Position numbers and translations under genes: made by a program
Shown: piece after piece, positions 44,774-54,033 of the stretch
Position numbering within the stretch: position 1 is the first letter of the stretch
Layout of the letters: the number at the start of each line of letters is the position of its first letter
From: Streptomyces cacaoi
GTDB lineage: Bacteria; Actinomycetota; Actinomycetes; Streptomycetales; Streptomycetaceae
Assembly: GCF_006539165.1 (NCBI RefSeq)
Contig: NZ_BJMM01000021.1
Span: 62,001-126,000, forward strand
Direction of reading: 5' to 3'
Length of the DNA: 64,000 bases
The notes under the pieces: generated by a model
The model's database searches: none
Told to the model about the DNA's origin: nothing
The model's input: only the letters and a program-made list of their open reading frames with translations

Positions 44774-45814
44774 CTAGACGAGGCCCTTGCGGGAGAGGTA
44801 CTGCTCGGCGACGTCGTGGGGCTTGAGCCGGTCGCGGTCGACCTTCCGGTTCAGCTCGGTGAGGTCCTCGGTGGTGAGGACGCGGGTGAGGCGGTCCAGG
44901 GCCCGGGCCACCTTCGCGTCGCCGGCGTCCTTCGCGTTGACGACGGGGACGATGTTGTCCGCGTTCTGGAGCCTCTTGTCGTCCTCCAGCAGGACGAGGC
45001 CGAACTGGTCGAGGGTGGCGTCCGTGGTCGTGGTGAGGACGAGCTGGTCCTTGCCGTCCTTCACGGCCTGCTTGGACTGCGCCGTGCCCACGCCCTTGGG
45101 GTCGATGCCGCGCACGTCGATGCCGTAGGTCTTCTCCAGGCCGGGGCGGCAGAACGGCCGTGTCTCGCATTCGTCGCCGGCGGCCACGGTGATGCGCTGC
45201 TTGCTCTTCCCGAGGTCGGTGAGGGTCTTGAGGTGGTGCTTGGCCGCGTAGTCGCGGGAGACGGCGAACGCGTTCTGGTCCACGGCCCGCCCGGCCTCCA
45301 GGACCTTCAGCCCGCGCGGCTCGGCCAGCCTGCGCAGCGCCTGGAGGGTGCGGTCGGCGTTCGGCGAGGCGACGGGGTCGGCGTCGGGGCCGTGCGCCTT
45401 CGCGTTGAGGAACTCGGCGAGCGTCGCCGCGTACTCGGGGACGACGTCGATGCGGCCCTTCTCCAGCTCGGGCTCGTACAGTTCGCGGTTCTTGACCTTC
45501 TTCACGGAGGCGCGGAACCCGGCCTTCGACAGCACGCCCGCGTACAGCTCGGCGACGATCTGCGACTCGGTGAAGCCGGCCGAGCCGACGACGAGGCCGC
45601 CCTTGCCGCCGGGCGCCTGCTCCTCCAGTCCGGCGCCGCACGCCGTGAGCGCCGTCGTCAGCGCGGTGCACAGACCGGCGAGTGCGAGGGCGCGTCCGGC
45701 CCGGCGGGCGCGGGCGCGCGGGCGGGCGGGGGCGCGGGCCGGACCGGGGCGCCGGGAGCGCGGGGGCTTCCCGGGGAGCGCGGGCGGCAAAGGCAGCGGG
45801 GGCAGCGCGGGCAT
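44774..45814 (-). CDS. Glycine betaine/choline ABC transporter substrate-binding lipoprotein
   Basis: 346 residues. After a long basic Pro/Arg-rich n-region comes a signal sequence with lipobox LTAC (C59), then an OpuAC-type binding domain (VVGSAGFTESQIVAELYAGVL through NADNIVPVVNAKDAGDAKVARALDRLTRVLTTEDL). It should bind betaine, choline or a related quaternary amine outside the membrane. It is third in an operon with two permeases on the same strand. The n-region is longer than usual, so the true start could be later, but no better start codon is seen. Confidence 0.88.
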   Translation of the reverse strand: MPALPPLPLPPALPGKPPRSRRPGPARAPARPRARARRAGRALALAGLCTALTTALTACGAGLEEQAPGGKGGLVVGSAGFTESQIVAELYAGVLSKAGFRASVKKVKNRELYEPELEKGRIDVVPEYAATLAEFLNAKAHGPDADPVASPNADRTLQALRRLAEPRGLKVLEAGRAVDQNAFAVSRDYAAKHHLKTLTDLGKSKQRITVAAGDECETRPFCRPGLEKTYGIDVRGIDPKGVGTAQSKQAVKDGKDQLVLTTTTDATLDQFGLVLLEDDKRLQNADNIVPVVNAKDAGDAKVARALDRLTRVLTTEDLTELNRKVDRDRLKPHDVAEQYLSRKGLV

Positions 45815-45879
45815 CGGGCTCACCGTTTCGTCGGGTGCGGGTGTGCCGGGACGTCGGGTGCGGGCGGGCGGCGCGGGGC

Positions 45880-46668
45880 TCAGGTGCCGGGGCGGGCCGG
45901 GGCCGGGCGCCGGGCCCGGCCTCCGGGAGGTGCGGTGGTGTTTCCGGTGTCCCCGGCGCCCCCGGTGTCCTCGGCCGGTCCGGTGGGGCGGCGGCGCATC
46001 GGGTCGGCCCGGCGCTCGACGAGCTTCAGCACGCCCTCGACGAGCAGCGCGAGCGCGGCGACGAGCAGGGCGCCGGCGACCACCTGGGCGGTGCGGTAGT
46101 TGCCGAATCCGGCGGTGATGAGCCGGCCGAGTCCGCCGCCGCCGGGCAGCGCGGCGAGGGTCGCCGTGGCGACGAGCTGGACGGCGGCCGTCTGGATGCC
46201 GGTCATGATCAGCGGGAAGGCGAGCGGCAGTTCGACCTGGCGCAGCAGCTGGCCGCCCGTCATCCCCATGCCCTTCGCGGCCTCGACGACGTCCCGGTCG
46301 GCCTCCCGGACGCCCGTGTAGGCGTTGGTCAGCAGCGGCGGCAGGGCGAACAGGACGAGGGCGACGATCGTCGCCCAGTCCCCGTACCGGCCCAGCGGGC
46401 CCATCGACAGCAGGACGAGGACGGCGAACGTGGGCACGGCGCGGCCCGCGTTGGAGATGTTCACCGCGAGCGCGCCGCCGCGGCCGATGTGCCCCAGCCA
46501 CAGCGCGAGCGGCAGCGCGAGGACGCAGGTGATCGCCAGGCAGACGCCGGTGAGATAGAGGTGCTCGCCCAGCCGCTGGAGGATGCCGCCCTCTTCCGTC
46601 CAGTGGGCGCCGGTGGTGAGCCAGGAGAAGGTGTCGGTCACATAGGAGAGGAAGTCCACGGCCGTCAC
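45880..46668 (-). CDS. Betaine/choline ABC transporter permease 2
   Basis: 262 residues with five to six membrane helices and the permease EAA-type loop (EAAKGMGMTGGQLLRQVELPLAFPLIMTGIQTA). It belongs to the OpuCB/ProW-like BPD family. The GTG at 46668 overlaps the upstream permease stop (GTGA) and has GGAAGGG 4 bases upstream. The C-terminus has about 40 disordered residues. Confidence 0.9.
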   Translation of the reverse strand: MTAVDFLSYVTDTFSWLTTGAHWTEEGGILQRLGEHLYLTGVCLAITCVLALPLALWLGHIGRGGALAVNISNAGRAVPTFAVLVLLSMGPLGRYGDWATIVALVLFALPPLLTNAYTGVREADRDVVEAAKGMGMTGGQLLRQVELPLAFPLIMTGIQTAAVQLVATATLAALPGGGGLGRLITAGFGNYRTAQVVAGALLVAALALLVEGVLKLVERRADPMRRRPTGPAEDTGGAGDTGNTTAPPGGRARRPAPARPGT

Positions 46669-47441
46669 CCGGCCCTTCCGGCGAGCTGCGGCGCGGGTGC
46701 GCCGCCGTCCGCACCGGACGCGGTGGCGGCCGGGCCGCCCGGGGAGCCCGCGGCGCGCCGGCGCCGCCGGGAGCGCGTCCACGGGGTGAGGGCCCGCTGG
46801 AGTGCGAGCAGCAGGACGTCGGCGAGGACGGCGAGCAGCACGCACAGCACGGACGCGGTGAGCACCTGCGCCTTGAACCAGCTCTCCATGCCGTCGTAGA
46901 TGAGGTTGCCGAGGCCGCCGTAGCCGACGATCGCGCCGATGGTCGTCAGCGAGACGGCCGTGACGGTGGCGATGCGGACGCCCGCCAGCAGGGCCGGCAG
47001 CGCCAGCGGCAGCTCCACCTCGAACAGGAGCCTGCCGGGGCCGTAGCCCATGCCCCGGGCCGCCTCGGTGGCCTCCTGCGGGACGGCCTCCAGACCGGCG
47101 AGCGTGTTGCGTACCAGGACGGTCAGCGAGTAGAGCACCAGCCCCGTCACGACCACGGCCGCCGAGAGGCCGAACACCGGCAGCAGCAGCGCGAACATGG
47201 CCAGCGAGGGCACCGTGTACAGGATCGTCGTCACGGCGAGGGCGGGGCCGCGCGCCGCGCGCCAGCGCCGGGCCGCCACCGCGAGCGGCACCGCCAGCAG
47301 CACCGCGATCAGGATGGCGACCGCGGTGATCCAGATGTGTTCGACCGTCGCGTCCACCAACTCGCTCTGCCGGGTGCGCAGATACTCCCCGCACCACCAG
47401 TCGTTCGCCGCGAGGCAGCCCTCGGGTGATGTGCTGCTCAC
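46665..47441 (-). CDS. Betaine/choline ABC transporter permease 1
   Basis: 258 residues, OpuCD/ProW-like, with the EAA loop EAARGMGYGPGRLLFEVELPLALPALLAGVRIATV. The N-terminus faces outward and begins with a short periplasmic stretch. The GTG start at 47441 has GGGAGGAG 4 bases upstream. A -10-like TAGGGT (47492-47487, minus strand) lies in the 248-bp region shared with the divergent ATPase gene. It is first of the three-gene minus-strand operon. Confidence 0.9.
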   Translation of the reverse strand: MSSTSPEGCLAANDWWCGEYLRTRQSELVDATVEHIWITAVAILIAVLLAVPLAVAARRWRAARGPALAVTTILYTVPSLAMFALLLPVFGLSAAVVVTGLVLYSLTVLVRNTLAGLEAVPQEATEAARGMGYGPGRLLFEVELPLALPALLAGVRIATVTAVSLTTIGAIVGYGGLGNLIYDGMESWFKAQVLTASVLCVLLAVLADVLLLALQRALTPWTRSRRRRRAAGSPGGPAATASGADGGAPAPQLAGRAG

Positions 47442-47689
47442 GCCGTTCTCCTCCCGTACGGTGTCGAGCCCGGTCAGTGACGCGCGACCCTATCCCAGCC
47501 CGGTGACAGCGGTGCCTCCCGTGAAGGGTTTCGTGGAAAGGATTGCCCCGAGGCGGACGTTGCGTGTTCAGTGGCGGGCCGCGGCCGGGGGCCGGGACAC
47601 CGTGCGCCGGTGCGCCGCCCGGGTGTCGGACCGGCCGGTGAGAATGCCGGGGACGGCGAAGGCGTGAGCCGAGGGTGACGGTGAGGGAC

Positions 47690-48919
47690 ATGATTCGCTT
47701 CGAGGACGTGACCAAGCGCTACCCCGACGGCACCGTCGCCGTCGAGGGGCTCTCCTTCGAGGTCGGGGAGGGGGAGATCGTCACGCTCGTCGGGCCCTCG
47801 GGCTGCGGCAAGACGACGACGATGAAGATGGTCAACCGGCTCATCGAGCCGACCGGCGGCCGGATCCTGCTCGACGGCGAGGACATCGCGGACGCCGAAC
47901 CGGTCCAGCTGCGCCGGCGGATGGGCTACGTCATCCAGCAGACGGGGCTGTTCCCGCACCGCACGGTGCTCGACAACACCGCCACCGTCCCGCATCTGCT
48001 GGGCTGGTCGCGCGCCCGGCGGCGGGAGCGGGCACGGGAACTGCTGGATCTGGTCGGGCTCGACCCGTCCCAGTACGGGGACCGCTATCCCGACCAGCTC
48101 AGCGGCGGCCAGCGGCAGCGGGTGGGGGTGGCACGCGCGCTGGCGGCGGATCCACCGGTGCTGCTGATGGACGAGCCGTTCGGCGCCGTCGACCCGGTGG
48201 TGCGCGAGCACTTGCAGAACGAGTTCCTGCGGCTCCAGGCGCGGCTGCACAAGACGGTGCTCTTCGTCACGCACGACATCGAGGAGGCGGTCCGGCTGGG
48301 GGACCGCATCGCGGTCTACGGCGAGGGCCGTATCGAGCAACTGGGCCCGCCCGCGCGGGTGCTGGGCGAGCCGGCCACGCCGTACGTCGCGGACTTCGTC
48401 GGCGCCGACCGCGGGCTCAAGCGGCTCTCGGTGACCTCGATCGTGCCCACCGATCTGGAGGCGCCGCCGACCGTGCATCTGACCGACCGCACGGGCGCCG
48501 CCATGGCACGGCTCACCGAGGAGGGCGCCCGCTGGGCCGTCGTCCTGGACGACGCCGACGAGCTGCACGGCTGGGTCGGCGCCGCCGAACTGGCCCGGGG
48601 CGCCCTGGCCGACGGCGAGCGGGGCAAAGAGGCCGAACAGGGCAAGCGGGGCGCGGGCGGTGAGCGGGGCAGCGGTACGGTCGCCGATCACGCGCGGCGC
48701 ATGGAGGCGTGGCTGCCGCTGGGCTCCTCGCTCAAGCAGGCGTTCAGCACGATGCTCCAGCACGACGCCGGCTGGATCGCCGTCCTCGACGAGCAGGACC
48801 GTTTCGTCGGTGTCCTCACCCCGGCCCGGCTGCACGAGGCCCTGCGCAGATCGGTGGACGCCGACGCCCGCGAAGTCGCCCGCGAGGACGTGTCGTTCAC
48901 CTCGATCGAGAGCGCCTAG
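47690..48919 (+). CDS. Betaine/choline ABC transporter ATP-binding protein with C-terminal CBS region
   Basis: 409 residues, OpuCA/ProV-like. Walker A GPSGCGKTTTMKMVNRL, signature LSGGQRQRVGVARALA, Walker B VLLMDEPFGAVD and H-loop LFVTHDIEEA. Residues 265-409 hold CBS-like sequence (PTVHLTDRTGAAM, GWIAVLDEQDRFVGVLTP), the module that senses ionic strength in OpuA. A Lys/Glu/Gly linker splits the two halves. ATG 47690 is preferred (MIRFEDVTKRYPDGT); GTG 47675 is in frame. It is divergent from its permeases, unlike the usual single opu operon. Confidence 0.9.
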   Translation: MIRFEDVTKRYPDGTVAVEGLSFEVGEGEIVTLVGPSGCGKTTTMKMVNRLIEPTGGRILLDGEDIADAEPVQLRRRMGYVIQQTGLFPHRTVLDNTATVPHLLGWSRARRRERARELLDLVGLDPSQYGDRYPDQLSGGQRQRVGVARALAADPPVLLMDEPFGAVDPVVREHLQNEFLRLQARLHKTVLFVTHDIEEAVRLGDRIAVYGEGRIEQLGPPARVLGEPATPYVADFVGADRGLKRLSVTSIVPTDLEAPPTVHLTDRTGAAMARLTEEGARWAVVLDDADELHGWVGAAELARGALADGERGKEAEQGKRGAGGERGSGTVADHARRMEAWLPLGSSLKQAFSTMLQHDAGWIAVLDEQDRFVGVLTPARLHEALRRSVDADAREVAREDVSFTSIESA

Positions 48920-48956
48920 CCGGGCCGGTCCCGGCCGGAGCGTGCGGCGGCGCCGC

Positions 48957-50450
48957 TCAGGTCCAGCGGGAGCGCTTGGTACGCGGCTCGTCGGTGTGCC
49001 CGGCCGCCTGGAGAGCGTTCAGCGCGTCCAGGACGCCGCGGTGGAACGTGGGATAGGCGTAGATCATCTCGCGCAGCGTGGCCACCGGCAGGGACGCGCG
49101 GACGGCGACGGCGAGCCCGTAGAGGATCTCGCCGCCCGCCGGGCCCGCGGCGGTGGCGCCGACCAGGACCCCGCGGTCCGCGTCCTCGACGAGCTTGAGG
49201 AAGCCCTCGTTGCCCGTGCCGTGGATCCAGCCCCGCGAGGTGGCCGGCACCTGGGCCGTGCCGGTGCGCAGCCGCAGACCCCGCTCGCGCGCGAGGTCCT
49301 CGGTCAGCCCGACGGCGGCGATCTCCGGGTCGGTGAAGGTCACCCGCGGCACGGCACGGTAGTCGGCCTCGGGACCCTTCTCGCCCAGGATCGAGCGCAC
49401 CGCGATGTCCGCCTGGTACATCGCCATGTGGGTGAAGGCGCCCTCACCGGTGACGTCGCCCACCGCCCACACGTCCGGCGCCGCCCGCATCCGCTCGTCC
49501 ACGCGCAGGCTCCCGGAGGCCGGGTCGATGCCCAGGTGCTCCAGGCCGAGACCGGCGAGCCGCGGCCGCCGCCCGGTGGCCACCAGCAGCCGGCGGGCCC
49601 GCAGTTCGCCGTCGCCCTCCAGATCGAGGACGAAGCCCTCCGCGTCGGAGTACCGCGCGGACTTGACCGTCGTGTGCGTCCACACGGTCACCCCGTCGGC
49701 CTTCAGCACCCGCTCGACCAGCTCGCCGCTCTCCGGCTCCTCGGCGGACAGCAGCCTGCGCGAGGTCTCGACGACGGTCACCAGCGTGCCGAACCTGGCG
49801 AACGCCTGGGCCATCTCCAGCCCGACCGCGCCACCGCCGAGCACCAGCAGCGACGGCGGTGCCTCGGTGGCGGAGACGGCCTGCCGGTTCGTCCAGTACG
49901 GCACCCGGTCCAGGCCGTCGACCGGCGGTGCCCACGGGGCGCTGCCGGTCGCGACGACGACGCCGCGCCGGGCCCGGAACCGGGACACCCGGGACGCCGA
50001 GCCGTCCTCGCCGCTTTCGACCTCGACCTCGCCGGGGCCCGTGAACCGCCCCCGGCCGCGTACGAAGCGTCCGCCCTTGCCGGTGAAGCGCTCCACGGCC
50101 GCCGCGTCGTCCCAGTCCGTCGTCGCCTCGTCCCGGATCCGGGACGCCACCGGCGACCAGTCGGGCTCCACCTGGGCGAGCCCCGCCATGCCGCGCACCC
50201 GCCGGGCCTCGGCCAGCAGATCGGCGCCGCGCACCATCATCTTCGTCGGCACACACGCCCAGTACGGGCACTCACCGCCCAGCAGTTCCGCCTCGACCCC
50301 GACGACGTCGAGCCCGGCGGACGCCAGCCGCCCCGCCACCTCCTCGCCGCCGGGCCCCATGCCGAGCACCACGACATCGACTTCCTCGGCCGCGCCTGCC
50401 GCACCGCCCTCCGCGCCCGCTCGCCCCTCGCCCGTCCGCGTCCGTGCCAT
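48957..50450 (-). CDS. Dihydrolipoamide dehydrogenase-like flavoprotein disulfide reductase
   Basis: 497 residues, class-I pyridine nucleotide-disulfide oxidoreductase. FAD loop VVVLGMGPGGEEVA; redox pair in GGECPYWACVPTKMM (two Cys four residues apart); NAD loop LVLGGGAVGLEMAQ; second FAD motif DVWAVGDVTGEG; and C-terminal dimerisation domain with YAYPTFHRGVLDAL. The C-terminal His-Glu pair of lipoamide dehydrogenase is changed to YPTFH without the usual HPT...SE, so the substrate may differ (quinone or mercuric-reductase-like). The Gly/Ala-rich head is about 22 residues long. Confidence 0.85.
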   Translation of the reverse strand: MARTRTGEGRAGAEGGAAGAAEEVDVVVLGMGPGGEEVAGRLASAGLDVVGVEAELLGGECPYWACVPTKMMVRGADLLAEARRVRGMAGLAQVEPDWSPVASRIRDEATTDWDDAAAVERFTGKGGRFVRGRGRFTGPGEVEVESGEDGSASRVSRFRARRGVVVATGSAPWAPPVDGLDRVPYWTNRQAVSATEAPPSLLVLGGGAVGLEMAQAFARFGTLVTVVETSRRLLSAEEPESGELVERVLKADGVTVWTHTTVKSARYSDAEGFVLDLEGDGELRARRLLVATGRRPRLAGLGLEHLGIDPASGSLRVDERMRAAPDVWAVGDVTGEGAFTHMAMYQADIAVRSILGEKGPEADYRAVPRVTFTDPEIAAVGLTEDLARERGLRLRTGTAQVPATSRGWIHGTGNEGFLKLVEDADRGVLVGATAAGPAGGEILYGLAVAVRASLPVATLREMIYAYPTFHRGVLDALNALQAAGHTDEPRTKRSRWT

Positions 50451-50738
50451 GGGTCCGCCTCCTCGTCCGGAGGGCCGGACGGCACACCGCCCGGCACCGC
50501 GTCTGAAGCGAGCATAGGAGCGCCCGCCCGCCGCGGCACCCGGGCGCCCGCCGCTTTCGCCCGCCCGCAGGCCGCCCCCGCCGCGCGGTGCCGCCCGCCG
50601 CGCCCACGCGTCCCGTCGCCGTCCGCCGCGCCCACGCGTCCCGTGGCCGACCGCAGCCTTGTCGCCGTCCGCCGACGGCTGCCTTGTCGCCGAGAGCCGT
50701 GCGCCGGACCGCCGTCCGCCGGACCGCCCCTCCCGGCG

Positions 50739-51854
50739 TCACACCGGGCCGCGGACGCCCCCGCGTGCGCACACCAGCCAGCCGAAGCCGCCCAGCCCGG
50801 CCGGGTCGAGCAGTTCGGCGGCCTGTCCCGCGGCGGCCAGGGCGCGTACATAGCCGGCCGGGTCGGTGCTCGCCCGGGCGAGGGGCGGGCGCCGGCCGGT
50901 CACCCCGAGGGCGCGCAGCGCCTCGTGCTGGGGGCGCACATACGCCGGTCCGGGCGCCGCCGCGGCGACCGCGTCCAGCGCCACGTGCGCGGTCAGATCG
51001 CAGTCGCCGTCCGGGACGGGCGGCACCTCGCGCCCCTCGCGGAACCCGGTCAGCGTGCCGAGGGGCGGCCGGGAGCCGCGGCTGTGCGCGTAGTCGACGG
51101 CGACGGCGACGCCCGCGCGCAGCGCCCCGGCGGCGCGTGCCCACGCCGCGTCCCGGGGCCCGCCCAGCTCGGCGCGCGTCCCGGCCGGGGCCCCGGCCAG
51201 CGGCCACCAGCGCTCCAGCCACCGGGCGTCCTCGCCGGTCACCGGCCCGCCGAGCCGCTCGGTGCCGTCCGGTGCGACGAGCACCTGGCGCGGTACGCCG
51301 TCCGGCCCGGTCTCGGCGACGTCCACGGGGACGTTGTCCAGCCACTCGTTGGCGAACAGCAGCCCGGTCAGGCTGTCCGGCGCGGGCAGCGCCGTCTGCC
51401 AGGAGATCCGGGGGTCGAGCCCGGCGGGACGCGCCCGGCGCTCCACGGCGACCGCCCGCAACCGCCGCACCGCCGGGCGCCCCGGCTCCCTGCCCCCCGC
51501 CGCTCCGGCCGCCCCCGGGGCCTCTGCCGCCCCCGGGGCCTCTGCCGTGCCGGGGGCCTCTCCCGCGTCGAGGGTCTCTCCCGCGCCGAGGGCCTCTTCT
51601 GCGTCGAGCGCGGCCAGCACCCCCGTGAGCAGTTCGCCGTGTCCGGCGCCGACGTCGACGAGGTCCAGCCGCTCGGGCCGGCCGAGGGCGGCGTCCACCC
51701 GCAGGAGGAGGCGTGCGACGGCCCGCGCGAACAGCGGGGAGGCGTGCACCGAGGTGCGGAAGTGGGCGGCGGGCGCCTCGCGGGTCCAGAAGCCGCCGGG
51801 CCCGTAGAGCGCGCGCTCCGTGGCCGCGCGCCAGCCGGAGGGCTCGGGAACCAT
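50739..51854 (-). CDS. MidA/NDUFAF7-type SAM-dependent methyltransferase (DUF185)
   Basis: 371 residues. The start resembles the family ([38 protein letters not shown]), followed by the SAM loop [16 protein letters not shown] (about 64-79), [13 protein letters not shown], and a C-terminal domain. In eukaryotes the homologue symmetrically dimethylates an Arg of complex I subunit NDUFS2. Residues 85-135 are an Ala/Glu/Gly-rich repetitive insertion between motif I and the next strand. ATG 51854 opens the family match. nuoD2 lies 8 kb away. Confidence 0.82.
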   Translation of the reverse strand: MVPEPSGWRAATERALYGPGGFWTREAPAAHFRTSVHASPLFARAVARLLLRVDAALGRPERLDLVDVGAGHGELLTGVLAALDAEEALGAGETLDAGEAPGTAEAPGAAEAPGAAGAAGGREPGRPAVRRLRAVAVERRARPAGLDPRISWQTALPAPDSLTGLLFANEWLDNVPVDVAETGPDGVPRQVLVAPDGTERLGGPVTGEDARWLERWWPLAGAPAGTRAELGGPRDAAWARAAGALRAGVAVAVDYAHSRGSRPPLGTLTGFREGREVPPVPDGDCDLTAHVALDAVAAAAPGPAYVRPQHEALRALGVTGRRPPLARASTDPAGYVRALAAAGQAAELLDPAGLGGFGWLVCARGGVRGPV

Positions 51855-51986
51855 GGCGGTCACCGTACGCGAGGCCGTGCGCCCCGTGTGGAGCTGCGCC
51901 CTCCACCTTGGGGAGTACGGGCGGCCGCCATGGATCGGCCGTCCGGTTGACCTCAGGATGTGCTCGGCCTTCATACGCTGGGTGAT

Positions 51987-53219
51987 GTGAACCGGCTCTA
52001 CGACTTCCTCCGCAGACACCCCACATGGGTGGACAGCTTCTGGGCTGTGTTCCTGCTGCTGTTGTCGTCGGGCTGGCTCCTGGCGAGCTTCTCCACGCCG
52101 GACCCGGAGTCGGGGCTGCCGACGCGGGAGGCCGAGCGCATCGCCTCCATCCCCATCGCGCTGGCGCTGAGCCTCGTCGTCGCGCTGCGGCGGCGGGCGC
52201 CCAACAAGATGCTGCTGCTCGCCACGGGCACGGGGCTCGCGCAGCTGATCACGGATGTCAGCACCATCCCCGGGGACTTCGCCCTGCTGGTGATCGTCTT
52301 CACCGTCGCCTCGCGGCACACCCGCTGGGCCTCCCGGCTCGCCCTCGTCGGCTGTATCGCCGCCCCGCTGCTGGACACCCTGCGCTGGTGGAACCCGCGC
52401 GCCGAGACCCTCGGCAACATCTTCGGCTGGCTGTTCCTGACGCTCGTCTTCGTGCTGGCCTGGGTCCTCGGCGACTCGGTGCGCACCCGCCGGGCGTACT
52501 ACCTGCAACTGGAGGAGCGCGCCCGGCGGCTGGAGAAGGAGCGTGAGGCGCAGGCCAAGGTGGCCGTCGCCGCCGAGCGGGCCAGGATCGCCCGGGAGCT
52601 GCACGACGTGGTGGCGCACAACGTCTCGGTGATGGTCGTCCAGGCGGACGGCGCCGCCTATGTGCTGGACACGGCGCCGGACCAGGCCCGCACGGCGCTG
52701 GAGACGATCTCCGGCACGGGCCGCCAGGCGCTGGCGGAGATGCGCAGACTGCTGGGGGTGCTGCGCACCGGCGACGGCGCGAGACGCGACGGCGACGCGT
52801 ACGTGCCGCAGCCCGGCGTGGAGCAGCTGGCCGATCTGGTCGAGCAGGTGCGGACGGCCGGGCTCACCGTGGACTTCAAGGTGGAGGGCGATCCCCGCCC
52901 GCTGCCCAGCGGCGTCGAGCTGACGGCGTACCGCATCATCCAGGAGGCGCTCACCAACAGCCGGAAGCACGGCGGCCCGGACGTCGGCGCGAACGTGCGG
53001 CTCAACTACGGGGAGGACGAGCTGACGGTGATCGCCGAGGACGACGGCCGCGGCGCCCGGCGTGAGCTGTACGAGGAGGGGGGCGACGACGGCCTCGGGC
53101 ACGGGCTGATCGGCATGCGGGAGCGCGTCGGCATGGTCGGGGGTGCGCTGGAGGCCGGTCCGCGCCCGGGCGGCGGCTTCCGGATCAGTGCGGCGCTCCC
53201 GCTCAAGGGCGCAGACTGA
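51987..53219 (+). CDS. NarL-type sensor histidine kinase
   Basis: 410 residues. Four to five membrane helices (about 18-155), a coiled linker, HisKA_3 with [23 protein letters not shown] (H206) and a HATPase with ALTNSRKHG (N box), EDDGRG (G1) and [16 protein letters not shown]. The GTG at 51987 lies 7 bases after TACGCT, indicating a leaderless mRNA; this rules against the longer frame from 51960. The regulator follows 102 bases downstream, so the two form a pair; the signal is unknown. Confidence 0.9.
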   Translation: MNRLYDFLRRHPTWVDSFWAVFLLLLSSGWLLASFSTPDPESGLPTREAERIASIPIALALSLVVALRRRAPNKMLLLATGTGLAQLITDVSTIPGDFALLVIVFTVASRHTRWASRLALVGCIAAPLLDTLRWWNPRAETLGNIFGWLFLTLVFVLAWVLGDSVRTRRAYYLQLEERARRLEKEREAQAKVAVAAERARIARELHDVVAHNVSVMVVQADGAAYVLDTAPDQARTALETISGTGRQALAEMRRLLGVLRTGDGARRDGDAYVPQPGVEQLADLVEQVRTAGLTVDFKVEGDPRPLPSGVELTAYRIIQEALTNSRKHGGPDVGANVRLNYGEDELTVIAEDDGRGARRELYEEGGDDGLGHGLIGMRERVGMVGGALEAGPRPGGGFRISAALPLKGAD

Positions 53220-53321
53220 CGGCCCGTCCCCGCGCGTCCGGCCGTCCCCTCCGGACGCGTGCCCGACCCTTCATGAACCGTCCCCGAATCGTCCCCGACC
53301 CCGAAGGGATACCGCATACCG

Positions 53322-54002
53322 ATGACGATCCGCGTGATGCTCGTCGACGACCAGGCGCTGCTGCGCACCGGCTTCCGGATGGTGCTGGCCGCACAGCAGG
53401 ACATGGAGGTCGCGGCGGAGGCGGGCGACGGCGCCGAGGCGCTGGCGATCCTGCGCGAGACACCCGTGGACGTCGTCCTCATGGATGTGCGCATGCCGAA
53501 CGTCGACGGGGTGGAGGCCACCCGCCGGATCTGTGAGGAGGGCGAGGGCGGCCCCGGCGACCCGAAGGTGCTCATCCTGACCACCTTCGACCTCGACGAG
53601 TACGCCTTCTCCGCGCTCAAGGCGGGCGCGGCGGGCTTCATGCTCAAGGACGTGCCGCCCCAGGACCTGCTGGCCGCCATCCGCGCGGTGCACAGCGGCG
53701 ACGCGGTCGTCGCCCCCAGCACCACCCGCCGGCTCATCGACCGCTTCTCGTCCGTCCTGCCCGCCACCTCGGGCGAGCCCGTCGCCAAGGAGCTGGAGCG
53801 GCTGACGGAGCGGGAGCGCGAGGTGCTGACGCTCATCGCGCAGGGCATGTCGAACGGCGAGATCGCCGAGCGCCTCGTCCTGTCCGAGGCCACGGTCAAG
53901 ACCCATGTGGGCCGCATCCTCGCCAAGCTCGGGCTGCGCGACCGCGTCCAGGCCGTGGTGCTGGCGTACGAGACGGGCCTGGTGCGCGCGGGCAACGGCT
54001 GA
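53322..54002 (+). CDS. NarL/LuxR-family response regulator
   Basis: 226 residues. Receiver domain with VMLVDDQALLR, phospho-acceptor D55 in VDVVLMDVRMP, and KDVPPQDLLAAI; LuxR helix-turn-helix at about 155-215 (LTEREREVLTLIAQGMSNGEIAERLVLSEATVKTHVGRILAKL). It is the cognate partner of the kinase just upstream. Targets are not evident; no transporter is adjacent. Confidence 0.92.
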   Translation: MTIRVMLVDDQALLRTGFRMVLAAQQDMEVAAEAGDGAEALAILRETPVDVVLMDVRMPNVDGVEATRRICEEGEGGPGDPKVLILTTFDLDEYAFSALKAGAAGFMLKDVPPQDLLAAIRAVHSGDAVVAPSTTRRLIDRFSSVLPATSGEPVAKELERLTEREREVLTLIAQGMSNGEIAERLVLSEATVKTHVGRILAKLGLRDRVQAVVLAYETGLVRAGNG

Positions 54003-54033
54003 GCGGCCGGCCGGGCGGAGGCCGGCGCCGGGC

